NCBI GenBank assembly: GCA_947498065.1
Contig: CANMIS010000001.1
Location: 186,001 to 250,000 of the forward strand
Direction: 5' to 3'
Source: an uncultured Erythrobacter sp.
GTDB taxonomy: Bacteria; Pseudomonadota; Alphaproteobacteria; Sphingomonadales; Sphingomonadaceae
DNA: 64,000 nt
Both the position numbers and the translations under genes were made by a program. Shown piece after piece: positions 15,525-24,106 of this stretch; positions within the stretch are counted from its first letter, which is position 1, and each line of letters begins with the position of its first letter. The notes beneath the pieces are model-generated. The model had not been told where the DNA came from and did not search any database. It worked only from the letters and a program-made list of their open reading frames with translations.

Positions 15525-17516
15525 TTAACCGTTCAATTTGTTGTGAATTTTCGGAAGGATGGCTTCAGCGGTCAGGCCGAAATGCGCAAACAGATCCTTC
15601 GCCGGGGCAGAGCCCCCGAATGTGTCGATACCGATGTTGAGCGCGCCTGCGCCAATGCCGGTGTATTTCTGCCAGCCAAAGGTCGTGCCCGCCTCGATTG
15701 AAACGCGCAGCACATCGTCGCCCGTTGCTAGAATGTCGGCGCGGTATGCATCGTCCTGCTCGTCGAAGAGTTCGGTGCAGACCATGGAGACCACGTCTGT
15801 GCCAATGCCTTTAGCTTCCAATTCGGCCGCGCATTCAGCGGCAAGGCTAACTTCTGAGCCAGTCGCATAGATCACAACCTTGCGGTCCGCGCCCGCAGCC
15901 TTGGTCCGGTATCCGCCGCGCGCCGACAGGTTCTCGCCAGCATCCGTCAGGCGCTGCTGAGGCAGACCTTGACGGGTGAGCGCCAGAATGGTCGGGCGAT
16001 CCGGCTGCTCCAGCGCGGTTTTCCAGCATTCCGCCGTTTCCACCGCATCGCATGGGCGCATCACCAGCACATTCGGCATCGCGCGCAGCGAGGCGACATG
16101 CTCAATTGGCTGGTGCGTTGGGCCGTCTTCGCCCAGCCCGATGCTGTCATGCGTCATCACATAAATCGCCCGGGCCTGTTGCAGCGCAGACAAGCGGATC
16201 GCGCCGCGTGCATAATCGGTGAACACCAGGAAGGTGCCGCCGTAAGGGATGACGCCGCCGTGCAGCGCCATGCCGTTCATCGCGGCGGCCATGCCAAATT
16301 CGCGAATGCCGTAATAGACATAGCGGCCGGAATAATCGTCAGCCGAGAACGCCTCGATCCCGCCAGCCTTGGTGTTGTTCGATCCGGTCAAATCGGCGCT
16401 GCCGCCGATAGTGTCGGGCAGAACCGGATTGATCTCAGCCAGCGCCATTTCACTCGCTTTCCGGGTCGCGACGCTAACAGGTTCTTTGATCAAGCCTTGG
16501 ATATAGCCATCGAGATCAAAGGTGCTCGGCAGATCACCTGCCATGCGGCGCTCAAACTCTGCTTTGTGTGCAGAAGCGTTGAGGCGCGTTTGCCATGCGC
16601 CATGCGCCTCGCGGCCCATATCGGCGGTCGCACGCCAGTCGGCCAAGATCTCAGCAGGCACCGTGAACGGCTCATGCGGCCAGCCCAGCGCTTCGCGGGC
16701 CCCGGCAATTTCATCCGGCCCCAACGGCGCACCGTGCGTTGCCGAGGTGCCCTGCTTGGTGGGAGCACCCTTACCAATCACGGTCTTGCAGGCGACCAGC
16801 GATGGGCGGCCATCGGCCTCCGCCTCTGAGATCGCGCGCTCAATATCGGCAAAGTCGTGCCCGTCGCAGCTGACCACGTGCCAGCCTGTCGCTTCATAGC
16901 GGGCCTTAATGTCTTCGCTGGTCGACAAATCCGCCGATCCATCAATGGTGATGTTGTTATCGTCCCACAGCACGATCAAGCGGCCAAGGTGGAGGTGCCC
17001 AGCAAGGCCAATCGCCTCGTGGTTGATCCCTTCCATCAGGCAACCATCGCCCGCGATCACCCAGGTGCGGTGATCGACCAGATCATCGCCAAAGGTCGCG
17101 TTCAAATGCCGCTCTGCCATCGCCATGCCGACGGCCATCGCCAGGCCCTGGCCCAGCGGCCCGGTGGTGCACTCCACGCCTTCGAGCAGGAAGTTTTCCG
17201 GGTGGCCCGCGCACGGGCTACCCAGCTGGCGGAAATTGCGGATGTCATCCATTGTCGGCGCGGCATATCCGGTGAGATGCAGCAGCGAGTAGATCATCAT
17301 CGAGCCGTGGCCTGCGCTCAAAACAAACCGGTCGCGGTCGGCCCAATCAGGGCGCGCAGGGTCAAATTTGACGTGGCCCGAATAAAGGACACTGGCGACG
17401 TCCGCCATGCCCATTGGCATTCCCGGGTGGCCTGAATTGGCGGCCTGAACCGCATCCATGGAAAGGGCGCGAATGGCGTTCGCCATCTGCTGCAAGCGGG
17501 CGGGTTCAGTCGTCAT
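15525..17516 (-). CDS. tkt: Transketolase
   Basis: Thiamine-diphosphate enzyme of the pentose phosphate pathway, 663 residues from the ATG at 17516 (MTTEPARLQQMANAIRALSM). Motifs: NSGHPGMPMGMADV, the ThDP-binding GDGCLMEGINHEA ... NNITIDG, and the central HDSIGLGEDGPTHQPIEH. An in-frame extension to 17672 has no homology-like content and was left out. It is first in the run tkt-gap-membrane protein-pgk, which links pentose interconversion with triose phosphates. Confidence 0.96.
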   Translation of the reverse strand: MTTEPARLQQMANAIRALSMDAVQAANSGHPGMPMGMADVASVLYSGHVKFDPARPDWADRDRFVLSAGHGSMMIYSLLHLTGYAAPTMDDIRNFRQLGSPCAGHPENFLLEGVECTTGPLGQGLAMAVGMAMAERHLNATFGDDLVDHRTWVIAGDGCLMEGINHEAIGLAGHLHLGRLIVLWDDNNITIDGSADLSTSEDIKARYEATGWHVVSCDGHDFADIERAISEAEADGRPSLVACKTVIGKGAPTKQGTSATHGAPLGPDEIAGAREALGWPHEPFTVPAEILADWRATADMGREAHGAWQTRLNASAHKAEFERRMAGDLPSTFDLDGYIQGLIKEPVSVATRKASEMALAEINPVLPDTIGGSADLTGSNNTKAGGIEAFSADDYSGRYVYYGIREFGMAAAMNGMALHGGVIPYGGTFLVFTDYARGAIRLSALQQARAIYVMTHDSIGLGEDGPTHQPIEHVASLRAMPNVLVMRPCDAVETAECWKTALEQPDRPTILALTRQGLPQQRLTDAGENLSARGGYRTKAAGADRKVVIYATGSEVSLAAECAAELEAKGIGTDVVSMVCTELFDEQDDAYRADILATGDDVLRVSIEAGTTFGWQKYTGIGAGALNIGIDTFGGSAPAKDLFAHFGLTAEAILPKIHNKLNG

Positions 17517-17749
17517 GCTCGGGTGGGCTCCTGGTGCCAGCTGAATATGCATCCGAAGCGGCGCGATTGTGCAGCGATTCGGCGTTGGAGAAGCCTTTGC
17601 CGAGGCGCATAGTGAGGTCAAGCGCAGGCCCCGCGCTACCCCCGCACAATCCACCCAGCCCGGTTTCTGCACGCTCCGCTACCAACACTTATCAACAGCA
17701 ATCACCAAGGCTTTGCAGCGCCTCATCTTTCTTGGTAAACGCTAAGCCC

Positions 17750-17986
17750 ATGAGTGAAGCACGAATTGATGAGGCGATTGGACGGATCGAAAATGCGCTT
17801 CGCCGTATGGATGCGGCGCGCGCGGCCAATCCGCCAGCCCCCGCCCCAGACGATACGCCGAGCGAGGAAGAGGCCGCGAACTCTGCCCGCGTAATGGCGC
17901 TGGTCAACAACCACGAGAAACTGCGTGAGGAAGTGGCCGATACCCTGCGCGAATTGGACGGCGTGATTGCGGAGCTGGAAGAATGA
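17750..17986 (+). CDS. Short coiled-coil protein preceding zapA
   Basis: A 78-residue acidic protein with two helical heptad-repeat segments (DEAIGRIENALRRMDAARAA and EKLREEVADTLRELDGVIAE) separated by a Pro/Ala/Asp-rich linker. Its TGA overlaps the zapA ATG (ATGA at 17983-17986), so translation is coupled. Proteins like this are regularly found upstream of zapA in sphingomonads; a role in Z-ring assembly next to ZapA is inferred only from this pairing. Confidence 0.75.
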   Translation: MSEARIDEAIGRIENALRRMDAARAANPPAPAPDDTPSEEEAANSARVMALVNNHEKLREEVADTLRELDGVIAELEE

Positions 17987-18486
17987 GTACCGTTACATTG
18001 CAAATCGGTGGCCGCTCCTATCAGGTCGCCTGCGCCGATGGCGAAGAAGCCCACATCGAAATGCTGGGCGGCATGATCGATGCCAAATTCAACGCCATGG
18101 GCAGCGCCCGGACCCCGCAGGACGCGCAAAACTTTCTATTCGCATCACTAATGCTGGCGGATGAAGTGCATGAGGCGAGCGGCAAGAGCGGCGCGCCCGC
18201 TGCGCCAGCGCCAAGCGTTGACGATACGGCGAATGCGGAGAATGCAGCGGAACTCGAAGAGCTGCGCTCAGCCCAATCGAGCCTCAATGACGAGCTAGAA
18301 AGCCTGAGCAAAGAGCTTCAATCCGCGCGCGAGGAAGCAAAATCTCTGTCGGAGCAGCTGAAAGAGGCGAAAGAAGCCGCTGATCAGCGCGATATGTTTG
18401 GCGAAGATGTGATCGCTGGACGGCTTGAAGAACTTGCGGCCAAGGCAGAGAGCTTTGCCGAGGCGCTGGAAGGCTCCGCGGCCTAA
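17983..18486 (+). CDS. zapA: Cell division protein ZapA, long form
   Basis: The N-terminal 80 residues match ZapA (VTLQIGGRSYQVACADGEEA, LGGMIDAKFNAM), an FtsZ-binding protein that cross-links protofilaments. E. coli ZapA is about 109 residues; this one is 167 because of a C-terminal Glu/Ala/Ser-rich coiled coil (LSKELQSAREEAKSLSEQLK). The neighbours, with 6S RNA and folate cyclo-ligase downstream, are the standard zapA context. Confidence 0.92.
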   Translation: MSTVTLQIGGRSYQVACADGEEAHIEMLGGMIDAKFNAMGSARTPQDAQNFLFASLMLADEVHEASGKSGAPAAPAPSVDDTANAENAAELEELRSAQSSLNDELESLSKELQSAREEAKSLSEQLKEAKEAADQRDMFGEDVIAGRLEELAAKAESFAEALEGSAA

Positions 18487-18569
18487 GCGCACGTTTACAG
18501 ACATTTCGCTTGAGCATGGGCCCGGCGCACCCTAATTAGAGGGCGGCGGGGCTGCCCGGCGCGAGCCGA

Positions 18570-18710
18570 CTGAATATCCCTGAGGCTATAAGCAATCCAT
18601 CGGGAGCTGTCCCTGCCTGAGTTTATGGGCCACTGCGTTCTTCGGAATGGAACCTGGGAACTTGGGCATACGGCGCCCACCTGACGTTTTCGCGTCAGAG
18701 GATTTCTCCT
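18570..18710 (+). ncRNA. ssrS: 6S RNA
   Basis: This non-coding stretch lies between zapA and the 5-formyltetrahydrofolate cyclo-ligase gene, the classic 6S RNA locus. It folds as a long interrupted rod: AATATCCCTGA near 18573 can pair with TCAGAGGATT near 18696-18705, with internal hairpins such as CTGACG/CGTCAG at 18681-18697 and a central GAGCTGTCCCTGCC bubble side. 6S RNA mimics an open promoter and sequesters the housekeeping RNA polymerase. The ends are approximate. Confidence 0.75.
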
Positions 18711-18736
18711 GGTCCGGCCCATGGTGGTCCCGCTAC

Positions 18737-18836
18737 TTGTTTTTCGCAGCGCATCCGCGCCGCGACTTCCTCGCTCATCGCGATCAGTGATCGCATCGCT
18801 GCGGGCGCCCAGTCGGGCTTGCGGCCCTGCGGGCCG
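18737..18836 (-). repeat. Structured element type A, copy A5, facing 6S RNA
   Basis: Read on the minus strand: GGCCC-GCA-GGGCC (18823-18835), GCAAG, GCCC-GACT-GGGC (18807-18818), CGCCCGCAGCGA, GCGATC-ACT-GATCGC (18780-18794), ATGAGCGAGGAAGTC, GCGGCGC-GGAT-GCGCTGC (18746-18763, one G-T pair) and an A-rich tail. The first two stems differ from all the left-edge copies while linkers and loops match. Like A4, its tail faces the 3' end of a stable RNA gene. Confidence 0.8.
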
Positions 18837-18856
18837 ATTGGACGGATTGAGGTAGT

Positions 18857-19432
18857 GTGACATTGCTGAGCAAAACCGAACTGCGCAAAGCGCTCCGCAA
18901 GGCGCGCCGCGAGCATGTGCTCGCCCAGCCAGAGGCGATAAAGGCGCTGTTGTTCAGCCGCCCACCCGGCGCGCTGCTCTCGCGGATCAGCGAGACGGCC
19001 AGCATTGGCCTCTACGCCGCCAGCCCAGATGAAGCCCCAGCAGCGGGCTATGCGAAGTTCTTCCACGAGCAGGGCCGCACCATCGCCCTGCCCCGCTTCG
19101 ATACGCGAGACAGCTCCATGACCTTTGCGAGCTACGTCGATCCCTATATCGATGACCTGCTGGAGGACGGACCATTCGGCGTCGCTCAACCGCGCGCGGA
19201 TGCAGCGCCCATAATCCCCGATGTCGTGTTCGTCCCGCTGATCGGCTTTACCGAAAACGGAGAGCGGCTGGGCCAAGGCGGCGGGCATTATGATCGCTGG
19301 CTCTCGGAACATCCGGGCCGCTTGGCCATTGGGCTGGCATGGGATGTTCAGCTGTGCGAGGCCTTGCCGGTAGAGCCGCATGACATGACCCTCGATGCGA
19401 TCATCACCCCCACTCGAGCCTACGGATTGTAA
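18857..19432 (+). CDS. 5-formyltetrahydrofolate cyclo-ligase
   Basis: ATP-dependent conversion of 5-formyl-THF to 5,10-methenyl-THF, 191 residues. Family motifs: the basic N-terminal helix LRKALRKARREHV, VFVPLIGFTENGERLGQGGG and HYDRWLSEHPG near residues 120-150. The start is a GTG at 18857; a TTG at 18863 is an alternative. It follows 6S RNA, as the homologous gene does in enterobacteria. Confidence 0.9.
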   Translation: MTLLSKTELRKALRKARREHVLAQPEAIKALLFSRPPGALLSRISETASIGLYAASPDEAPAAGYAKFFHEQGRTIALPRFDTRDSSMTFASYVDPYIDDLLEDGPFGVAQPRADAAPIIPDVVFVPLIGFTENGERLGQGGGHYDRWLSEHPGRLAIGLAWDVQLCEALPVEPHDMTLDAIITPTRAYGL

Positions 19433-19436
19433 GACG

Positions 19437-19673
19437 ATGCGCGAAGAACCAACCTGGCGAATTCCAGCAGGCATTATCGGCCTGTTTATAGCGCTGATCG
19501 CCTACGGCTTCGTAATTGCCCATTTCGCGCCGACCACGATCAGCACCTGGCCCGGATGGGTCCAGACCATCGTCTACATATTCCTCGGTGTCGTCTGGCT
19601 GCTGCCGCTCAAGCGCTTCCTGATCTGGATGGAAACCGGCAGCTGGAGCCCTCCTGCACCGCCTCAGGACTAG
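19437..19673 (+). CDS. DUF2842 membrane protein
   Basis: 78 residues starting MREEPTWRIPAGIIGLFIAL, with two transmembrane helices separated by a short loop (TISTWPGWVQTIVY) and the ending LPLKRFLIWMETG. This is the recognisable DUF2842 layout, found mainly in alphaproteobacteria. The function is unknown. It begins 4 bp after the cyclo-ligase stop and is co-transcribed with it. Confidence 0.85.
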   Translation: MREEPTWRIPAGIIGLFIALIAYGFVIAHFAPTTISTWPGWVQTIVYIFLGVVWLLPLKRFLIWMETGSWSPPAPPQD

Positions 19674-19736
19674 GATTGCTCGATAAGCCCCAGCGCCGCA
19701 TCTTGCCGCGCGGGGATGCGCTGATACAAGTGGCGT

Positions 19737-20600
19737 ATGAAATGGATTATCGCTCCCATCGCACTCGGGCTCGCTGCTTGCGCGCCCTCCACCGCTCAGA
19801 CTGATCAGGCCGCTGTGCCCTATGACAGCGCGCCGCCTGAAATCACCGAACATATGCCGCAGCCTGCGGTGCTGGTGTTTTCCAAGACGCGCGGCTGGCG
19901 GCACAATGAAGGGATCGCTGGCGCAGACCGGTTCTTTGCCGAATTCACCAGCGAGAACGGAATGGGCCTGTTCACCACCGCCAATGGCGCGGTGTTCAAC
20001 GCCGATCAGTTGGCGCGCTTCGATCTGGTCGTGTTCAACAATATGACCGGGGACACGCTGTCACCCGATCAAGAACGCGCGTTCCAGCAATGGCTTGAGA
20101 ATGGCGGAAGCCTGGTCGCATTGCACAGCGCGGGCGATGACAGCCACGAGGACTGGAGCTGGTACGATACGAATGTCATTGGGCCGCAATTCATCGGCCA
20201 TCCGGCTGACCCGCAATATCAGGATGCGCGCGTCGTGAACCTGGCGGCGGAGCATCCGGTTATGCAGGGCATTCCGGCGGACTGGACGCACAATGACGAA
20301 TGGTACAGCTTTGACAGCGCGGAGCTTGGCGATGCGGTGCCGCTGCTGGGCCTGGATGAGAGCAGCTACAGCCCAGAAAACCTGCTCTACGGCCCAGTTC
20401 AGGACCTGCGCATGGGCGGCGGGCCGGAAGGCCACCCGATTGCCTGGACCCGCTGCTTAGGAGAGGGCCGCGCGTTCTATTCCGCCATCGGCCACAATCA
20501 CACCAGCTATGATGATCCGATCTATCGGCGGATGCTCAGCAACGCTTTGGCATGGGTGCGCGCACGCGGCGCAGACCGCGAGGGCTGCGCAGCCAGCTAG
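19737..20600 (+). CDS. ThuA-like lipoprotein
   Basis: A 287-residue protein with a lipobox (LGLAAC, Cys about residue 15) and then a ThuA/glutamine-amidotransferase-like fold: VLVFSKTRGWRHNEGIAGAD, DLVVFNNMTGDTLSPDQERA, the loop GGSLVALHSAGDDSHEDW and the C-terminal GHNHTSYDDPIYRRML. ThuA-like proteins are linked to sugar metabolism, often trehalose or other carbohydrate uptake and oxidation. Here it would be anchored in an envelope membrane. Its stop overlaps that of the convergent SRPBCC gene in CTAG. Confidence 0.85.
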   Translation: MKWIIAPIALGLAACAPSTAQTDQAAVPYDSAPPEITEHMPQPAVLVFSKTRGWRHNEGIAGADRFFAEFTSENGMGLFTTANGAVFNADQLARFDLVVFNNMTGDTLSPDQERAFQQWLENGGSLVALHSAGDDSHEDWSWYDTNVIGPQFIGHPADPQYQDARVVNLAAEHPVMQGIPADWTHNDEWYSFDSAELGDAVPLLGLDESSYSPENLLYGPVQDLRMGGGPEGHPIAWTRCLGEGRAFYSAIGHNHTSYDDPIYRRMLSNALAWVRARGADREGCAAS

Positions 20601-21130
20601 CCGGAGATCATCTGATCGTACTTCGTCTCGAGCGCCTGATCGATGACCCAGAAGTCAGATTGACGCGGGCCAACCAGCACCTCGGCAAGCAAGTCGAAAT
20701 GGCCGTGCCATCCAGCAAGCACCCCGACCAGCATGTCGCGCCCCGCAACGCCTTTATGAATAAGGTGCAGTTCGGTCGCGCCGCCATCCAGCGGCTTTAG
20801 CGTAATCTCGACTGTGCTCGTTCCTGCATCCTCAGCTTCGAACCAAGTGAAAGCGAGGCGATTTGGCGCGTCGTACTCAAGGATCTCGCCATAATGCGTC
20901 ACCACCTGTTCGGATGCATATTTTTCTGGCGGAGCGCTATCGGCGAGACGGCGATGGTCGAACTCAAAAACGATCTGTCCGCCGGCATGATCATCGGTTG
21001 ATCCGCCGCAGAACCACAGCTTGCGCTTCTCAGGGTCGACGAGGAACTGCCAGACCTTCTCAATTCCGGCATCAAATCGCCTAGTGAACTCGATTTGCTG
21101 AGGCCCCGTCTGCTTGCCAAAGTCAGTCAT
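20597..21130 (-). CDS. SRPBCC / AHSA1-type protein
   Basis: A 177-residue START-like domain of the AHSA1 type (IEFTRRFDAGIEKVWQFLVD, RLAFTWFEAED, WHGHFDLLAEVL). These proteins bind small hydrophobic ligands in a deep pocket. The ATG at 21130 is chosen because GGAGG lies 6 nt upstream; the ATG at 21136 touches it. It overlaps the end of the ArsR-type gene. ArsR+SRPBCC pairs are very common; the regulator probably controls this gene and the ligand is unknown. Confidence 0.87.
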   Translation of the reverse strand: MTDFGKQTGPQQIEFTRRFDAGIEKVWQFLVDPEKRKLWFCGGSTDDHAGGQIVFEFDHRRLADSAPPEKYASEQVVTHYGEILEYDAPNRLAFTWFEAEDAGTSTVEITLKPLDGGATELHLIHKGVAGRDMLVGVLAGWHGHFDLLAEVLVGPRQSDFWVIDQALETKYDQMISG

Positions 21131-21455
21131 CACCATCCTCCTTCAATGCTTGATCAAGTGCGTCGAGGCGCTGAGACCAAAACGCGCTGTAGCGCTCAAC
21201 CCAATCGCGGGCGGCAAGCAAAGCATCTGGGTTCAGCGCGCAGATGCGCTCTCGCCCTCGCTTCTCACGTGTCAGCAATCCAGCTTGCTCGAGCACGCCA
21301 ACATGTTTGGAGGCCCCGGCAAGCGTCATATCCAGCGGCGCGGCCAGATCGCTCACCGTCTGATCACCGCGCGCAAGCTGTTCGATCATGCGTAGCCGGG
21401 TTGGATCACCCAGCGCGCGAAACACAGAATCAAGCTGCCGTTCATTATCAACCAT
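21123..21455 (-). CDS. ArsR-family winged-helix repressor
   Basis: 110 residues with the ArsR/SmtB core: FRALGDPTRLRMIEQLARGD, recognition helix LAAPLDMTLAGASKHVGVLE, wing EKRGRERICALN. No cysteine metal site is present in the recognition helix, so it is of the non-metal type usually paired with an AHSA1 protein. A perfect palindrome covers its start codon, which suggests autorepression. Confidence 0.92.
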   Translation of the reverse strand: MVDNERQLDSVFRALGDPTRLRMIEQLARGDQTVSDLAAPLDMTLAGASKHVGVLEQAGLLTREKRGRERICALNPDALLAARDWVERYSAFWSQRLDALDQALKEDGDD

Positions 21456-21467
21456 ATGGTTGACTAT
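21444..21467. promoter_or_regulatory. Palindromic operator over the arsR-type start codon
   Basis: CAACCATATGGTTG (21449-21462) is a perfect 14-bp palindrome, extended imperfectly to about 24 bp. The CAT inside it is the reverse complement of the regulator's start codon. Similar AACCATATGGTT-type sites are known for ArsR regulators paired with SRPBCC proteins. Confidence 0.65.
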
Positions 21468-21565
21468 ATCAAAAGCAGACCAAAACTCAACCCATCAGTT
21501 GAGTAATTAGATCGGGCAACGCGAAGCGTCTGCGCGTTTTCCATCGATTTGAAAAGGGTCCCAAG

Positions 21566-21642
<77 letters not shown>

Positions 21643-21739
21643 ATAATGTGGGTTTGCACCGCTTGGGAGCAGGGCCATTAGGCCCCACTGATCTGACTGT
21701 CAACGGCTCTGACGGTCATTTTTTGCCATTTTGAAAACT

Positions 21740-23032
21740 TTATTCCGTCAGCAGCAAAACTGGCGTCTCAACCAGCTTTTTCACGTCCTGAATAAAGCTT
21801 GCCGCATCATAGCCATCAACAACCCGGTGATCGCAGGAAATCGAGATATTCATCAGCTTGCGCTTCTCGATTCGCTCCGTGCCATCGGGGCCGGTGACAT
21901 ACATTGGCCGCTCGATAATGCGGTTCGGGCCAATGATCGCAACCTCTGGCCGATTGATAACCGGCGTGGTCGCCACCCCGCCCAACGGGCCGAGCGAGGT
22001 GACCGTCAGGGTTGAGCCCGACAGCTCCGCCGAAGTGGCCGAGCCTGTCCGAGCAGCCTCAGCCAAGCGGCCGATTTCGCGGGCGAGCTGCCAGATGTTT
22101 TTCGACTGCGCGTCCTTGATCACCGGCACCATCAGGCCGCTGTCGGTTTGCGCGGCCATGCCGAGGTGGATAGCGCCGTGACGGGTGACGACATTCGCCT
22201 CGTCATCATAGCGCGCATTGATCATCGGATAATCCGGGATCAGCTTGCAGAATGCGCTGATGAGCAGCGGCAGCATGGTCAGCTTTGGCTTGTTACCGCG
22301 ATTGGCGTTCAGATCCGCGCGCATCCGCTCCAGCTCGGTCACATCGACTTCTTCGACGTAGGAGAAGTGCGGGATGTGGCGCTTGGATGCGGCCATGTTT
22401 TGCGCGATCCGCTTGCGCAGGCCAATGACCTTGATCGGTTCGTCACTGCGCGGCGTGCCAGCCGGGGCAAAGCCGCCGCCTGCATTGTACGACAGGAAGG
22501 CGTCGAGATCAGCGTGGCGAATGCGGCCATCCGCGGCAGGCTTCACTTCGCCCAGATCAATGCCGAGATCGCGCGCGCGCTTACGCACCGCTGGGGTGGC
22601 CAGGACTTTGGTTTCCGAAACAGGTTCTGCCGCTGCGCCGCCAGAGGCAGGCTCTGGATTGGTCACCTCTTTCACTGGAGCGGGTAATGGCTCAGGTTCG
22701 GGAGTTGGCGCTGGCTCAGCAGGAGCCTCAGGCGCGGGTTCAGCCGCTTCGGAAGCGCTTTCCTGCGCGGCCTCCTCAGGCGCATCCTCGCCTTCAACCT
22801 CAACAACCAGCAACATCGCGCCAACCGCGACGATATCGCCCGCCTCGCCAGCAACTTCCGTCACTGTGCCGGTAACCGGGCTTTCAATGTCGATCGTGGC
22901 CTTGTCGGTCATCACATCGACGATGTGCTGATCTTCTTCGATGCGATCACCGACCTTGACCTGCCATTCGACGATCTCGGCCTCGGCCACGCCTTCACCC
23001 ACGTCGGGCATGTTGAATGTGAACTTTGCCAT
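21740..23032 (-). CDS. bkdB: Branched-chain 2-oxoacid dehydrogenase E2 (lipoamide acyltransferase)
   Basis: The core acyltransferase of 430 residues. One lipoyl domain is at residues 1-77 with the lipoyl lysine at Lys44 (VMTDKATIDIE). An Ala/Pro/Glu-rich linker follows, then the peripheral subunit-binding domain (ATPAVRKRARDLGIDLGEVK) and the catalytic domain ending in ISCDHRVVDGYDAASF with the active-site His and Asp. The single lipoyl domain with GEGVAEAEIVEW is typical of the branched-chain type; a pyruvate-type E2 usually reads differently in this region. It is last in an E1alpha-E1beta-E2 operon. Confidence 0.9.
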   Translation of the reverse strand: MAKFTFNMPDVGEGVAEAEIVEWQVKVGDRIEEDQHIVDVMTDKATIDIESPVTGTVTEVAGEAGDIVAVGAMLLVVEVEGEDAPEEAAQESASEAAEPAPEAPAEPAPTPEPEPLPAPVKEVTNPEPASGGAAAEPVSETKVLATPAVRKRARDLGIDLGEVKPAADGRIRHADLDAFLSYNAGGGFAPAGTPRSDEPIKVIGLRKRIAQNMAASKRHIPHFSYVEEVDVTELERMRADLNANRGNKPKLTMLPLLISAFCKLIPDYPMINARYDDEANVVTRHGAIHLGMAAQTDSGLMVPVIKDAQSKNIWQLAREIGRLAEAARTGSATSAELSGSTLTVTSLGPLGGVATTPVINRPEVAIIGPNRIIERPMYVTGPDGTERIEKRKLMNISISCDHRVVDGYDAASFIQDVKKLVETPVLLLTE

Positions 23033-23038
23033 CTGAGG

Positions 23039-24106
23039 TCAGTCCTTCAAAATCTTGTCGATCGCTTCGCCAATGCGAACCGGGCCAGGGAAATAAGCCC
23101 ATTCGAGGCTGTGCGGATAGGGTGTGTCGAATCCGGTGACGCGCTCAACCGGCGCCTCCAGATGATAGAAACAGCGCTCAGTCACCAGAGCAGAGAGCTC
23201 CGCGCCAAAGCCAGAGGTGCGGGTCGCCTCATGCACGATCAGGCAGCGCCCGGTGCGTTTCACAGAGGCTTCGATGGCTTCAATATCGAGCGGCATCAAA
23301 GTGCGCAGGTCGAGGATATCGGCCTCCACGCCTTTGTCGGCGCAAACCGCTTCGGCCACATGCACCATCGTGCCGTAGGCCAGCACGGTGAGTTGTTCGC
23401 CCTCGGTGACCTGGCGCGCTTTGCCGAGCGGTATTTTGTAGTAGCCCTCAGGGACCACGCTATCCTTGTGCCGCTTCCACGGCTCAACCGGCTTGTCGTA
23501 AAAGCCAGTGAACGGGCCGTTGTAAATCCGCTTCGGCTCAAAGAAGATCACTGGATCATTGTCTTCGATGGACGCGATCAGCAGACCCTTGGCGTCGTAA
23601 GGCGTCGCTGGGATCACCGTCTTTAGACCCGCCACATGAGTAAACAGGGCCTCGGGTGATTGGCTGTGCGTTTGCCCGCCAAAAATCCCGCCACCAAACG
23701 GAGAGCGCACAGTCATTGGCGCGATGTAATCCGTCGCTGAGCGATAGCGCAGCCGCGCCGCCTCAGAGATCAGCTGATCAAGGCCGGGATAAATGTAATC
23801 CGCAAACTGAATTTCCGGGATTGGGCGCAGACCGTAAGCGCCCATGCCCACCGCGACACCAATGATGCCGCATTCCGAGATTGGCGTGTCGAAAACGCGG
23901 GTCTTGCCGTGCTTTTCTTGCAAGCCAGCCGTCGCGCGGAACACACCGCCGAAATAGCCGACGTCTTCGCCCATCACGATGGTGTCCGGATCACGCTCCA
24001 GCATGATGTCGAGCGCTTCATTGATCGCCTCGATCATATTAATCCGGCGCTCGTCCTGGCCCTGCTCGCTGGTGGCGGCGGCGTTTTTTACGTCACTCGC
24101 GCTCAT
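23039..24106 (-). CDS. bkdA2: Branched-chain 2-oxoacid dehydrogenase E1 beta
   Basis: The transketolase-like beta chain of the heterotetrameric E1, about 355 residues from the ATG at 24106 (MSASDVKNAAATSEQG). Motifs: MIEAINEALDIMLERDP, VMGEDVGYFGGVFRAT, RSPFGGGIFGGQTHSQSPEA and the C-terminal VTGFDTPYPHSLEWAYFP. It overlaps the E1alpha stop by ATGA. It acts on the 2-oxo acids from Leu, Ile and Val, giving branched acyl-CoA for catabolism or fatty-acid priming. Confidence 0.9.
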   Translation of the reverse strand: MSASDVKNAAATSEQGQDERRINMIEAINEALDIMLERDPDTIVMGEDVGYFGGVFRATAGLQEKHGKTRVFDTPISECGIIGVAVGMGAYGLRPIPEIQFADYIYPGLDQLISEAARLRYRSATDYIAPMTVRSPFGGGIFGGQTHSQSPEALFTHVAGLKTVIPATPYDAKGLLIASIEDNDPVIFFEPKRIYNGPFTGFYDKPVEPWKRHKDSVVPEGYYKIPLGKARQVTEGEQLTVLAYGTMVHVAEAVCADKGVEADILDLRTLMPLDIEAIEASVKRTGRCLIVHEATRTSGFGAELSALVTERCFYHLEAPVERVTGFDTPYPHSLEWAYFPGPVRIGEAIDKILKD

